A stretch of 64,000 bases of DNA, taken from assembly GCA_037127315.1 (NCBI GenBank), contig JBBBDQ010000330.1, positions 5,015,501-5,079,500 of the forward strand, written 5' to 3'. This document shows positions 47,825 to 59,483 of the stretch, in pieces (position 1 is the stretch's first letter; every line of letters begins with the position of its first letter). Source of the DNA: Ascarosepion bandense (lineage: Eukaryota; Mollusca; Cephalopoda; Sepiida; Sepiidae). The notes under the pieces were generated by a model. The model made no database searches and had not been told where the DNA came from. It saw only the letters and a program-made list of their open reading frames with translations. Made by a program: the position numbers and the translations under genes.

Positions 47825-48130
47825 GTTAGATATAGTTCTTACTTAATAACAGTCACCTAACCACTTCAAATTAATACACTTTTTAAAATGAAAACAATTC
47901 TTGTAAAAAGTCATTATTAATTGAATTTCTTAAGACAGTAGCGCCAATACTATGGACATATTATTCATAATAGAAACTTAAAACTTTTTTCTAATTAAAT
48001 AATGTCTTTGTTTGATTTCATTTTTTATTTTACAATTCAAGTCAGATTTTCTGTAACTGGAGGTTCTGTTTTACAAAAAATTAAGGATTTAAATTCTCCA
48101 TATGCCTATAATTAATATAAACATTCAGCT

Positions 48131-49714
48131 TGCAGAGAATAGGAATTAAGAATAACTCTCTTTTCTTCACTGTTTTCAAATTCACGAGCCTGTGCAAAAA
48201 TAGAAAAAGAGATTCACTTCGAGCTAAATAAAAGACCAAGGCAAAGTTTAACAAGCCTACATGAAAATCTAATTTGACCAATGAAAAAGGAGTAGCTTGC
48301 AAACTGAGAAAAAGTAACGAGGCGATGTCAAATCGCTTTTTGATATAAATAAGCAGAGAAAGTTGAACCAAGCGAAGTGAGAGAAAGAAGGGTAGAGTTC
48401 TAGGCATTTGAATAAATTCAAATTACACGCTGCTACATTATCAGCTCTAATAAAGAGCAGGGGAATTTCAAAGAACTCTATTCAACTCTTAAACTAAGTA
48501 TCTTAAGATATATCTTTTTATTCATGTTGAATACAACCGTATAACGTTTATGTGAGAAACGAATTCTCTTAATTTTTTTTAAGCATTTTGGAATATTACT
48601 TTGTGTCCGATAATTTAATATGAAATTTTTTCTTCTTGACAATTCATCGAAACTATGAACTTTTAATGTTTGATTACTTGTCCTGAAGCAAGCGACTGAA
48701 ACTTCAAATCTGTAAATTTGTAAATAAATTCTTTATCTTGTTTCGCTATGTATAACATGTGTGTTTGAAGTGGTAGGGATGTGGTTGAATGTTTGTTAAA
48801 TTGGCCTTGTGCCTAACATAACTGAACTCCCTACAACTTAAGAGTTTATCAGAAGGTCATCAGAAGGTGAAAGTTCGGATGTTGGAATGTAGAAGAATAA
48901 AAGTGTTTCGTTTGTATGTTTAAAGTAGAATTTTATTGACAGAACTGAATAACATAATTTTGCAGAAGTTAAGTGTTCAAAGAGAAAATGTAGTAGGTAG
49001 TTAAATGTTCCAAGAGAAATAGTAGTAAGGAGGTAAGTGTATACAGAGCTTGTAGTCGTAAGTAGCAGAATGTGTGTATGTAAAAAGAGTAACAGGTTAG
49101 TAATAAAGTCTGTGTTCCTTTCCTTTTTTATGGCCGGCAAGAAAGTAAAAAGGAAGGTGAAGCAATAAAAGAAATTGTACTTATCAGACGTTAATTTTAG
49201 GAGCCAGTTGAAGTATTTTGTTGTTGTTGTTGTCGTCGTCATCGTCATCGTCTTTGTTGATTGCGAGAATGTTGAGGATGGAGAAGAAGAGGTAAAGGAA
49301 AATAGCCACAAGAAAGAAAGAGAACGAATGTGTGACGGGACCCTATGTCCCAGTCAGGATTTAAGTTTCTTTAGTCACATTATAGCATGTCATCTTTAAT
49401 TTCTGCTCCCATCTGATTGACTAATTCTGTTTTCTTTCTTTCTTTTTATACCAAAAGATCTTTTAACATAGGACTGTTAACTATTCTCTCAGTTTTGCAA
49501 ATCGCTCCCTTTTATTGGTCAGGAAATTAATTTAACATCAGGTCGCGAAATATGGCTTTGTTTTTTTCTTTCAGGACTGTGTCAATCATTTTTCTATTTG
49601 TCAAAATTAAGATTTCACATGTTATTATGAATTTTTGTAAAAAGTGAAGAAGAGAAGAGAGTTACTTTTAATTCCTTCTTCCCTACATGTTTCCTCGTCA
49701 TTATCCCTTCTTCA
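48131..49714 (+). mobile_element. LTR split by a second LTR
   Basis: The outer LTR consists of 48131-48765 and 49687-49714. It is the same family as the reverse-strand copy at 27895-28548. The two pieces rejoin exactly: the left ends ...AACATGTGTGTT and the right starts TGTTTCCTCGTCATTATC, which in the uninterrupted copy reads AACATGTGTGTTTCTTTGTCATTATC. The 108 aa minus frame in it is not a gene. Confidence 0.85.
48766..49686 (-). mobile_element. Nested solo LTR with TGTT target duplication
   Basis: On the minus strand it starts TGTAGGGAAGAAGGAATTAAAA and ends ACCACTTCA. The four bases TGTT flank it (48762-48765 and 49687-49690). It lies inside the LTR at 48131-49714. It is longer than its relatives (921 bp), partly because of a GTT/GTC/ATC run at 49220-49255. 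Confidence 0.87.
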
Positions 49715-50259
49715 GGGTGTAGAAAAATGAATGACTTGAAATTAAACAGAAATTAAATATGTAGGGGAAATAGATGTAAAAGAACATTTTTACCAAGATT
49801 TTTTAAAAGAAAGAAATGTTCTAAAATAACTTTATTCATTTGTGAATGGTTCTGAAAGTTTTAAAATCTGACAACAAACTTTTGCAAGAATTTTCAAATC
49901 ACTGTCTTCTGCATTGCAAAAACATGCTAGAATTTTCCATACAAATTTGTGGTCAGCCATTCACACAAGAAAAACAAAAAAATTTACCGAAATTTTAAAG
50001 GTTTCAAAGAGGATTTTAAAAAAATATAATTTAATAATCAAAATCCTTAGTCTTTCATCTTAATATAGCAATTTTGAGGGTAGATATTTTATTGCAGCAT
50101 CTTTACATCATGTATGCTTAATTTTTAGTAAATCTTTGGAGGAACCTGTTTTTTTTGTTTTTGTTTTTCTTTTCTTTTTTATTTATTTTTACTGTTTGGA
50201 TAACAGGTACTACAGAGGCTGCCTGAATATATTTGGTAAACCCACCTATTCTATTACTT

Positions 50260-50989
50260 ACTAGCAGTATAGACCGGCGTTGCTCGGGTGTAATGAAAGC
50301 TTTAAAACTAATCCATGGTCCTGGAGCTCAGACTCTTTGGACGTTGGCATGAAAGACTAAAAAAGCAATAGTTGTTTCCAGTTAAAGCGAAACCGTAGAC
50401 TGAAAGAAAAATGAATGGATATAAGTTAAATTTTGATTTCCTGGTATCGATATCAAATATGTTTTTTTCATCGTAAACTGAATTTTGATGGCTAAATAAG
50501 TCCTCTGAGTAAATGGTATTATGGCTGAGACTAAGAACTACAATTATACCTATTTAGAGCCAAACCCGAAGCAAAAACTAAAATAAAAGGGCTGAAAAAA
50601 ATACAGACATACAGGCAGATAAACAGACACGCACACAAACATCTTGCCGTTTATATATATATATATTATTGATTTTCTGCATTATTGTAAGAACTGCAAC
50701 CTTGAAACTTCTGAATATCGTTTCTTGTATCTTTTGTGTCTTTGTCTATGAGTGTATCAAATTATATTAAAATCGGACCACTCCTTCTATAACCCGATTT
50801 TTTCGATTATCGATTTTCGATATTTATCGGGGGTACCTTGACACAAAATCTAGCTAAGAACACTTGCAGATGCTTATAGTACAACTGTGTAAATTTACAA
50901 GAAAATCGGTTCAGCCATTTCGGAGTCTATAGGTAACGGATACATACACACACACACACAAACAAAGTTTCATTTATAAATAAGTTTAG
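50260..50989 (+). repeat. Dispersed repeat, longest copy
   Basis: ACTAGCAGTATAGACCGGCG TT... to CATTTATAAATAAGTTTAG, 730 bp. Contains a (TA)n run near 50653, the CCGATTTTTTCGATTATCG inverted motif near 50800, the GGTTCAGCCATTTCGGAG block and a CA run. It has about 200 bp more than the copy at 17078. The bases 49720-50259 between it and the LTR show nothing. Confidence 0.8.
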
Positions 50990-51175
50990 GTTGTCTGAAC
51001 GTATGAGATTCTAATTATTTCTCAACTATATTTTGAATTATCTAATACTGAAAACATATAGCTATTAATATTGTACAACAACTTTGTAATATAAAAGTGT
51101 CATAGTTCACTCACAGAAAGTTTTGTATGAATTTTTGTCAGTCACTTGATGTAGCAAATAAAAATCTATTGATTT

Positions 51176-51930
51176 TGTATGGATAAGAAATTAATTAAAT
51201 TCAACCTGCTTCACTTTTACAAAAATTCACAACGACGTGTGAAGTCGAGGTTTTCCCAAATAGAGAAAGGATTGACCAATGACCATGTGCTTAATGAAAA
51301 AGTCGAAACCAGATTTCGCAAGTAGGTGCTAAAATGATTTTTGCAGAATGGGAGCAACTTGCAAGATCAAAAAGGACTTCGCAAGCAAGTGCGAAAAATC
51401 TAGATTGCAATAAAAGAACTTCATCAACGTCAATCAGTCAGAGAGTCATTGGGAGCCGCGAGACAAACATCTAAAATGTAACTCAACTTCAAGCGACTCA
51501 GACATTGTTCTCTTTCTCTTTTCTCCTTATATCTCTCAACAATTTTGCACGAACTCTACCCTTAACTTCTTAATAACGTTTATAATTGAACTCCTACAAC
51601 TCATGTTATTCTTTCCTTTTAATAAATTACTAATTTTAACATACAAAATGTATATTTTATTATTCCACTCTTCTACACTAATCTACACATTCCAACTGAC
51701 AACCAACCTTCTGATGAAAACCTTCTGATGATAACTCTGCATAAAAATTGTAAGCTGTATGGAGTTCGGTTAAGTATGACACAAGGCCGAATCAAAGAAA
51801 AAGTTAACCAGCTCCCCATACACTACACTGGTGACCCCTACGTGATTTCCAAGAAGTTGATAAAACTCAGGCAAAGTCACTGGTGACCCCAACGTGATTT
51901 CCAAGAAATTGATAAAACTCAGGCAAAGTA
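51176..51930 (+). mobile_element. 5' LTR with primer-binding-site region
   Basis: The LTR runs from TGTATGGATAAG (51176) to CACTACA (51827). It is followed at once by CTGGTGACCCCTACGTGA, which looks like the tRNA primer-binding site seen after the 5' LTR in many gypsy-type elements. A 53 bp block starting ACTGGTGACCCC is present twice in tandem (51826 and 51879). After about 51935 the internal region is lost; 51940-52350 shows nothing I recognise. Confidence 0.75.
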
Positions 51931-52350
51931 TTTCACTTTCATTTTCGCCATTTCACTGGTTATTATGTGATTTTATTGTCAGACCATAAAACAATATGCG
52001 CCACTTTTTATAGTTTACTTAGAACCTCTTCAAAAATCAGATGTGAACAAGGATATCTGTCAATATTTACTTACTGTGTACATTTACAACATATCATTCA
52101 GAACTTAGTAACTAAACTGTATACCACAATCGGCTTGTGAAAAGCAAACAGATATTTGCATTTTCCCAGAAGTCATTGAGGTATAAGTTAAGAATGATTG
52201 CTTGATTCACAGTCCTTCCCGTCTTTTGAGCAGAAATAGAGGTTTATCCCTTGCTTTCTGTTTGGGATTGTGTTTCCGTTTCCTTCACCTAAAGTCTTCT
52301 CATTCTCTTTTTAATTCTCAGTAACCTATTGCGTCTTTGCTTGTGTTGAA

Positions 52351-53925
52351 ATTTTTTCTTAATCATTTCCCCCCAAGCAAAGCAGTACTGCCACTGGCGC
52401 ACAGGGGGCTAAATAAGAGAAGAGTGAAGGGTTACATAGGAGGAGAGCAAAGAAAAAGAGGAACCGAAGAGAAACCAGTTACAGGGGGTGTCAGATAATA
52501 GGCAAGAGAAGGATGAAAATAGTGGTGTGAAGAGAGTTGTGTGAGAGTATAGTGAAAAAGGGAGAAAAACAAGATTCATAGGGAGTTGGGGAAAGGATAA
52601 GAGAAGTATGGGAGTCAAGGGAATAAGAGATAGCAATTGACGTTGCATTTAAATTCTTGGAGATTGTAGCTATTAGGAAAGCAAGTATAGAGAAGGCAGT
52701 TCAAGAGGCAGGAAGTGCAAGAAAAGTAATTGATACAGTAGAAGTGACGGCTGTATTTGGTTGTTTTGACTGTAAAAGGGTAGGACCTTGTTGCCAGTCT
52801 GGCTGCTCGAGTAAATTCTTGTAGAGAGGGCACCGGGGAGCTAAGCTCGTCAGAGCAGAAGCCATGAAAATATTTGGAGAAGAGATAGAGGGAAGCCACA
52901 TCGAGTCGATGCGAAAGTGGCTGGAGTCGAGCTGCCAGGTCGGGATTGATTACATTGCAGATTCTCTTCTGGAGTCTGTCAAGAACCCAGAGATGAATAG
53001 CAGGGGCACCTGACCAGATATGACAACAGTATTCAATGCATTGGTGGATGGTTGATTCATATATATGCAAGATGAACTCAGGTGAGAAAAACTTCCTGGC
53101 CTATCACAGTGACCCAACTTTCCTAGAAGTAGATTTAGCTAATGATTCAATGTAGTCATTCCACCTGAGGTCGGTTGAGAGAGTGAGGCCAAAAAGGTGC
53201 AGTGTATTGCTTACAAGGAGAGCAGGAGGGACTGTCTATGGTGGTTGACAGATAGCAGCTTCGTTTTGGAAGCATTAAAGTTTACAAGCCATTTCTTATC
53301 TCAGTCCACCACATATTGTGGGTCCTTCTCAAGATCAACAGCAAAGTTATCTTTGTCCGTATTGGCAAATTTCTGACTAAGGTGAGACTAAATGGTGGTG
53401 TCGTCAGCTTAAATGCTTACTCGGGATTTAATCACATCAAGGACATTGTTGATGAAGATCAGAAAGAATGTCGGGCCTAGGATGAATCCCTGGTGTGATG
53501 AGATCTGGAGACGCCTTTCATTATGCGGTTTGATAAGAACGATTAGATCAGATCAAGCAAGCGTCCAGTGATACCATAGCCCTGTAGCTTGAGCAGAAGG
53601 CTGGTGTGCCAGACTCTATCAAATGCTTTGGAGATATCCAGGGTAACAGCTCGAGCCTCGCCGTTTTTATCAAGGGTCTGGTATATGTACTCTGTGATGG
53701 TCGTTAGCAAATCAGTAAAGCGGAAACTATACTGTTTGTCCGAGAATAGTTTATAGGCGGTGAGATGTTGAACTATTTCAGCAGAGATGATAGCCTCAAA
53801 CACTTTGCCAAAAATAAATAGGAGGTTGATAGGCGATAATTAGAGGAGCCCGTGTCTTCTCCTGAGTACATGAATGCAGGAACAACAGAAGAGGACTTCC
53901 AGCAGGCAGGAAATGATATAAAAAA
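52351..53925 (-). mobile_element. LINE copy, 3' half
   Basis: A minus-strand copy of the Jockey/CR1-group LINE, 5'-truncated within the RT. Frame 53803-53543 gives VQHLTAYKLFSDKQYSFRF and LDISKAFDRVWHTSLL; near 53400 an ADDTT remnant; frame 53070-52615 gives YESTIHQCIEYCCHIWSGAP, HRLDVASLYLFSKYFHGF and ARLATRSYPFTVK. The family tail and T run (A run on the minus strand) end it at 52351. An upstream CW.SSSVVP block marks the 5' border near 53925. Confidence 0.88.
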
Positions 53926-53944
53926 AAATGAAAGTAAATATTTT

Positions 53945-54575
53945 TCAGTTTTCAGTGTAACATAATAATTCTTCGATATTGCACAATATAGCCACTTCTT
54001 ATGCTATTGAGACATTCCTCTGGATGTTATTTATGGCACCCAACTCGTTCAGAAATATTACCTTTCTCTGATTAATGACTACAAATATCTTTGAGCAAAT
54101 GAAGTCTGTAAACCTTTGTGCAAATTAATTAAAACAAAGCGAATAATGTCTTCTTAGGATCTTTCACATTTTCCCTGATGACCTATATCTGTTGGTGCTG
54201 TTTTTCTCTTCCAACCACATCTTTTACGTTTTGGACCAACAGGTCCAGTTTGTTTCCTTCCCTTGATGACACAAATGACAGTTGAAAAACTGACACCAAT
54301 AATTCTGTGATCTCTCTGTAAGGCTTCACAGTGTGTTCCTGCAGTGTTACAACTTTTGTATGCTTCCTTGGAGTAGCGTCCATCACAGACAATGGTTGTT
54401 GGACAACTAATTGACAGTCGAGACAATTGTGTCTGGGTATGATAAAAATCTCATGCAATCATGGATGACGCAATATTTTTCAGTCAAACAAATTTCATCA
54501 TACACTCTGAAAATAGATTCATTCATAGACACCACCACAATAGGAATCGATTACACCCTGTATTCCAGTGGGTCT
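53945..54575 (-). pseudogene. Tc1-like transposase N-terminal remnant
   Basis: The minus strand from about 54386 gives MDATPRKHTKVVTLQEHT and KPYREI, then, after a frame change, IIGVSFSTVICVI and GPVGPKRKRCGWKRKT. This is the helix-turn-helix and AT-hook-like basic part that begins Tc1-like transposases. The catalytic part is not recognisable. CAGTGGGTCTAAAACTGACC at about 54567-54586 may be the remnant of an inverted terminal repeat. Confidence 0.7.
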
Positions 54576-55034
54576 AAAACTGACCATATGGTGAAAGAAA
54601 GCAAACTAAAGCAGTTGTTTCAGTTAATTTACACAAGGGTGTAGGTTTTAGCAAAAAGAAAAATCCTTCTTCCAACCTAATGAACTGGTGCTAAAGAATA
54701 ACAACAAATTTTACTAATATTTTGGTATTATTTCGAACTATTGTTCTCACCTTGGCTGATATATATGTTATTATAGACCCAACGTTTCAACCAAGTACCC
54801 TCTGGTCATCATCATTGACTGATATGGATTATCTGTTGATTATTGTGTCTATATTAACGTTTATATCAACCAAGATGAGAACAACAGTTCAAAATAATAC
54901 CAAGATATGGAAAATCACTCATATCAGAAATAAATACTAAAATTATGAAAAGTGGCATAAACCCACTATCATAATCAATTGTCAAAATCATCTGACACTG
55001 AATATAAAAGGCCCCAAAAATACACCACTGATGT

Positions 55035-55118
55035 CCTTCGAGGCAGTGGTGTAGTGGGTATAAATGTGTTACTCCCATCTATTAGTCATGAGTTCAATCC
55101 TTGGATCTGGTAGTGACG
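55035..55118 (+). repeat. tRNA-like SINE head
   Basis: GGCAGTGGTGTAGTGGGTAT is an A-box-like start and CATGAGTTCAATCCTTGG a B-box-like block at proper spacing. The flanks (54735-54900 and 55150-55280) carry inverted copies of a block with CCCTCTGGT and GGTTGAAACG/CGTTTCAACC. Confidence 0.55.
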
Positions 55119-55370
55119 CACTAATCCCAACAAGAAAAAACAATAATTTCACAGGATATATCACAGTAATCCATATCACCAGAGGGTACTTGGTTAAAAC
55201 GTTGTGTCTCTAATAACATCTATATCAACCAAGATTCAAACAATAGTTCGAAATAATACCAAGATATTGAAAATTACTCATCTCGGAAATAAATTTTAAA
55301 ACTTTACTAAATAACAGAAACCACATTACTTGAGGACTTTCAACAATAGCAACAACTAACGCATGTAACT

Positions 55371-56064
55371 TGTAGTGAACAAAACAACTTCTAGATTTAA
55401 AAATTCAAATGCTAAACACTTACTCATTGTTAGAAATAAACAAATTTTCTCGAATTTACAAACTTTGCTTAACACACACAAAAAACTCACGAAATTTCAC
55501 ACCTGTTTAACCTCTAATGGAAAGGCCAGAATCACATCCGGGAATGAATTCTCAAACAAAATAAAAGACGGCCAAGTTTGACCCTCGTCAGAGAGTTAAG
55601 ATGAGGAGCAATTAACATGTATGCTTGACAAATGTCAAGCGATCATTATTATTATTGTCTCAATTTTTCTCTCTCGCCTCTCACCTTTCACTTCCTTCCT
55701 CTTCATCGTACTTGATAACTGAACGGAACCTTTTAAAACTGAGTAAATACTTCAAAGACACTCCTACCAACAATATCACTCACACATACATATGCACATA
55801 CATTCCTTTCTACGTACACATGAACTCATTCTTGCAAGGACTACTACGAACATTTTAACAACCTTGTATCAACCAAAAGACATTACTTATATTTGTAAAA
55901 ATCTTAATTAATTGATATGTGTACAAATTGTTGTTTCTATTTACAATTTGATCTTCTTGTTTTGTACCTCTTTTATAGTGGGCTATCTAACTAACAAGGC
56001 CAAATCAAACTAATCTGTTTCAACACACATACACTTCAATATAAAAGATAACCCACTATAAACA
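55371..56064 (+). mobile_element. Solo LTR
   Basis: Begins TGTAGTGAACAAAACAAC like the LTR at 47148 and ends with AACCCACTATAAACA like the LTR at 7950-8691. Inner blocks CCTCTAATGGAAAGGCCAGAATCACAT and GGCTATCTAACTAACAAGGCC are shared with those copies. No clear target duplication. No coding region. Confidence 0.78.
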
Positions 56065-56329
56065 CAAAGAGAAAATATGGGCATCATCAAGATGTTGACA
56101 TTCCATTGTACTTCAAACACATGTTAGGATGAAACCCCCATTAATTAATGATAATTGTTTGTGAACCCGAGAAAACTATTTTATTGAAAAATTGTTTTAA
56201 TAAAAAGATTTTATTACTTTCAACTGACAGTAGCACTGATTGCTCGGTTAATGAATGCCGAATGTTTTTATAAAGAACCAGTTAATATTACCGTTACCCT
56301 TACCAAACAGCTAATATGACTATTCAGAA

Positions 56330-56670
56330 GAGCTGCAATACTTAGTTCCTCCAATTCAGACCTTCACAGATGCCATGCCATGCCATGCCTGCAGAGTCCA
56401 CCCATCCTTATTCAGTTCGTCTTCCAAGGAGAAATTTCCACTTAGACAGCATCTTCCTCAGAAACATTACCTTGTGAAACAGACTCCTGAAATGAAGCTT
56501 CCACAATCATTTACCCTCTTCGTCTAGGCTCAGCCATTATCTATTCTATATATCCTCATAATATGCACCTCTTATTCTTTCCTTTTATGCCCTGACAACA
56601 ACCACACTCAGTAACCCCCTATCTTTAGTGGCTCTTAGGCCTTGTATTTGGGGAACAATTGTATAAAAAC
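56330..56670 (+). mobile_element. Possible diverged LINE 3' fragment
   Basis: Plus-frame pieces read CRVHPSLFSS/SVRLPRRNF-type sequence followed by a SIFLRNITL-like stretch, resembling the end of a Jockey/CR1-group protein. The tail ACTCAGTAACCCCC...TTAGTGGCTCTTAGGCCTTG is a weak match to the LINE 3' tails elsewhere in the window. Confidence 0.4.
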
Positions 56671-56835
56671 AGATGTTAAGAACTGAAGCTTCAGATAAAT
56701 GAACAAATAACATGCACGTATAGATCTTATTTTTGATGTAATTGGAAACTCTCATTGTTATTATGATACAGTGCTGAGAATGATGTGGCTTGTCATTTTA
56801 CCCACTCCTGGCTTAACTGACACCTAAACTTTACA

Positions 56836-57733
56836 TACACTGATGTGCCAAAAGTCATAGGATAACAGTATTTAAAAGCACAGTCAATAGCATTACCCTG
56901 ACATGATTGAATTTCCTAAATATATATTAGTTGTGCTCTAACATTCGTTAAGTCAGAGTGAACACTAGGTCAGCTCATGGCAAAGAGACGTGAATTATCT
57001 AAATTCAAACAGGAAATGACAGTGAGTGCCATATGGATGAGACATTCCATCTGTGAAATTTTTGGTGGCATTTGACATCCTTTGATCTACAGTGTCACAT
57101 GTGCCGGGGAATACTTGATTGAAGACATTACTACCCACCACAAACAGTAGAGTGACTGACCATAGACTCTTAACAATTTAGGACCAGAGATGTCTGGCTA
57201 AAACTGTCCATGGTAAATGCAACTTATTCAAATCATACCCATATTCAATGCAGGAGATACCAGAGGCATATCCAGCCAGTTAGTTCAGCATTCTTTAGTT
57301 TCCCTAGGATATGGGACCAGAAGACCCATCAATGTGCCCCTGTTAACACCATCACAGGCTCATGACATTGCTAAAAGGATCCTGGAGAACTGGCAATGTG
57401 TGGCGTGGTCCAGTGAATCACAGCTGGTGATAGTGTTTGAGTGTGGTACAGATCCCATGAGGTCATAGATCCCAGCTGTCAAAAAGGTACCATGCAGGAT
57501 GATTGTATTTATATAAAGGTGAGAGATCCGTTCATGTTATACAGGTTGGGTCTACTGATCCACCCAACCATTTCATGGACTGCTGACTATTATATTGCGC
57601 TGTTTCATGACACCATAGATTCCAACAATGATGGGGTGTTTCAGCAGGTTTATACTCAGAGTTATCAGGTTCAAATTACCTATCTGAGGAATCCCAACGA
57701 ACAATCCAGCCATTTTGTTTGTCTAGCATAAAC
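56836..57733 (+). pseudogene. Tc1/mariner-type transposase remnant
   Basis: A probable terminal repeat CACTGATGTGCCAAAAGTCATAGGATA at 56839 is followed by MAKRRELSKFKQEMTVSAI, then FNAGDTRGISSQLVQHSLVSLGYGTRRP, VPLLTPSQAHD and WQCVAWSSESQLVIVFECG in the next frames (57217-57468), then a shifted frame with PHEVIDPSCQKGT. In the family the W-S-D-E-S motif carries the first catalytic Asp; here it reads W-S-S-E-S. Later parts (57560-57730) hold FMDC.. and NNDGVF but no intact catalytic Asp/Glu. No other terminal repeat is seen. Confidence 0.75.
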
Positions 57734-58224
57734 CCAAACAAATATTTATAAAATATATGGAAGAGGTTGCTTTGTATATAAGGTCCTGCACTTACAAATT
57801 TCAGAATACTAAGAAACCATCTCTCCAGGGGTCTTCCGAATGTTGTAGCTCAATTCGAGGAAGAATAGACTGGACCCAAAATTGAAGATCTCGGTTTGCT
57901 GATAAAAAACACCGACATGGGCATATAAAAAGTATTCAATATTTGTTATTATTATTCTTTTTTCTATAGTGATGTGTGGTGTGGAGTTAGGGTTTAGTTG
58001 GCATTAGGCACAAGCACGAGTTGACAACTTGACTGCTGTCTGCAACTGCTAAAGTCAATTCTCTCTGCAAAACTAAAACTGACTCTTTGTGACAGCTGAC
58101 ATCACTTAAAAAGTTACAACATGAGCACCTGTTGAATTGATATTACATTGAGTTGGTTTACTTCACTGTAGTAGAAAAACTTATCTTATGATATTTGGCA
58201 TTCGGTCTATAAGACTTAGGTGAT

Positions 58225-58372
58225 TTTTCAGATGCTTGAAACTCATTGTACCTTCTTGGTCTCACGTTTTTTTACTGACATGAAGTGGAATGATCATATT
58301 GACTCAATTGCTAGATCTGCTGCTAAGAAAGTTGGTTCATTGTGTCATGCCAATCATTTTCTTTCATCATTT
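58225..58372 (+). mobile_element. Short LINE coding fragment
   Basis: The plus frame reads DMKWNDHIDSIARSAAKKVGSLCHANHFLS, written here in parts: DMKWNDHIDSIARSA and then KKVGSLCHANHFLS. It matches the DLKWNDYIESIAKSA block of the LINE RT at 4820-4900. It is cut at both ends, and a 5S-like sequence starts 40 bp downstream. Confidence 0.75.
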
Positions 58373-58413
58373 TTTAGGTGCTTCACCATAAAGATCCGAT
58401 TTTCATATCTGCA

Positions 58414-58534
58414 CTGCTTATAACCATACCACACTGAAACACCAATTCCCATATGATCACCAAAGTTAAGCAATGTCAGGCTTGGTTAGTAACTAAATGA
58501 GTGACTGCTTGAGAATACCAGGTGGTATAAGCTT
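58414..58534 (+). rRNA. 5S rRNA-like sequence (pseudogene or SINE head)
   Basis: The 120 bp run from GCTTATAACCATACCACACTG to GGTGGTATAAGCT follows the animal 5S rRNA pattern: CCAT at the start, GATCACCAAAGTTAAGCAA in the middle (canonical GATCACCGAAGTTAAGCAA), GGTTAGTA, and GGGAATACC-like GAGAATACC near the end. About 15-20 % of positions differ from a typical 5S, and the terminal stem still pairs (GCTTAT / ATAAGC). It is likely a pseudogene or a 5S-derived SINE. The next bases to 58640 have a B-box-like GTTCCAATTCC. Confidence 0.75.
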
Positions 58535-58802
58535 ATATATGAAGTAAGATGTGGATGGATAATGGCTTGGATTTGGAAATCTGAAAGGCAAGTTCCAATT
58601 CCAGTTTGTTATATTCACTTACACCTCAGAAAAGTAGGAATACTCCTGTTCTCCCCCAGCGATGTGTTGATTATTAAGACTTGTATCACTAAATCATTAT
58701 CTCTAAAAAATAACAAGAATTCTTACAATCAAAAAACTATTTTCTGGCTTTAAATAACCAGAATAATGTTGATAAGCAATAGAAAACAAATCACTAAATC
58801 AA

Positions 58803-58929
58803 TGGTAACCAGTCTACCGCACAAAGTAATGGCAACCTACTACAGGAAAATCTTCTGCCCAGTCAGTCATGTCTCTTTCAAGACATGATCGATCAAGAAT
58901 ATATCACGGTTTGGCCCTTAACTGACTGA
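58803..58929 (+). mobile_element. tRNA-SINE fragment, opposite orientation
   Basis: Reads GGCAACCTACTACAGG, TTCTGCCCAGTCAGTCATG and TTGGCCCTTAACTGACTG, the 3' half of the SINE family seen at 10491-10769, in + orientation. The head is missing. Confidence 0.8.
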
Positions 58930-59483
58930 TGCAACAAGTAAACTATGAAAGTTTTTCATGTTTTAACTAAAGCCTGGACCACCTTGAATAAAATGGATGT
59001 AATCTGGATAACTAATCTACCAGACAACTTCAACTGGATATTCTTTTGAGTTATTGTAGTTAATGTATGGTACCACTACCTGGACTTTAACTAAAATCCC
59101 TAGAGTCTAATCTTGAAGGAACCTACACTCAGATGCTGAGAGCTATACTTTACATCTCTTGGTAACAGCATCCGACTAAATCCCAGCTCAATAGACCCAT
59201 CCCTGATATTTTTAAAAATGCAGAATACACTTGCAGGAAACTGCTGGTGAGCAAAACAAGAACTTGCGAGTGATCTACTGTTCTGGACACCTCAACATGG
59301 AACAAGACGAACTATTCACCCAACAACCACCTACATTGACCAGCTATGTTATAACACAGAATACCTCCCTAATGATCTTTTGACTTTAATGCAGAACTGT
59401 GATGATTGGCGTGATAGACTCATGAATGTTAAGCTAACTCAATCAAAAAAATAAAAATAAAAATGAAAAACACAGTATAGATA

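Noticed and set aside
48838..49311. 157 aa minus-strand frame with TM-like hydrophobic runs
   Set aside because: It lies within a solo LTR and includes a translated GTT/GTC/ATC simple repeat (poly-Thr); no sign of a gene.
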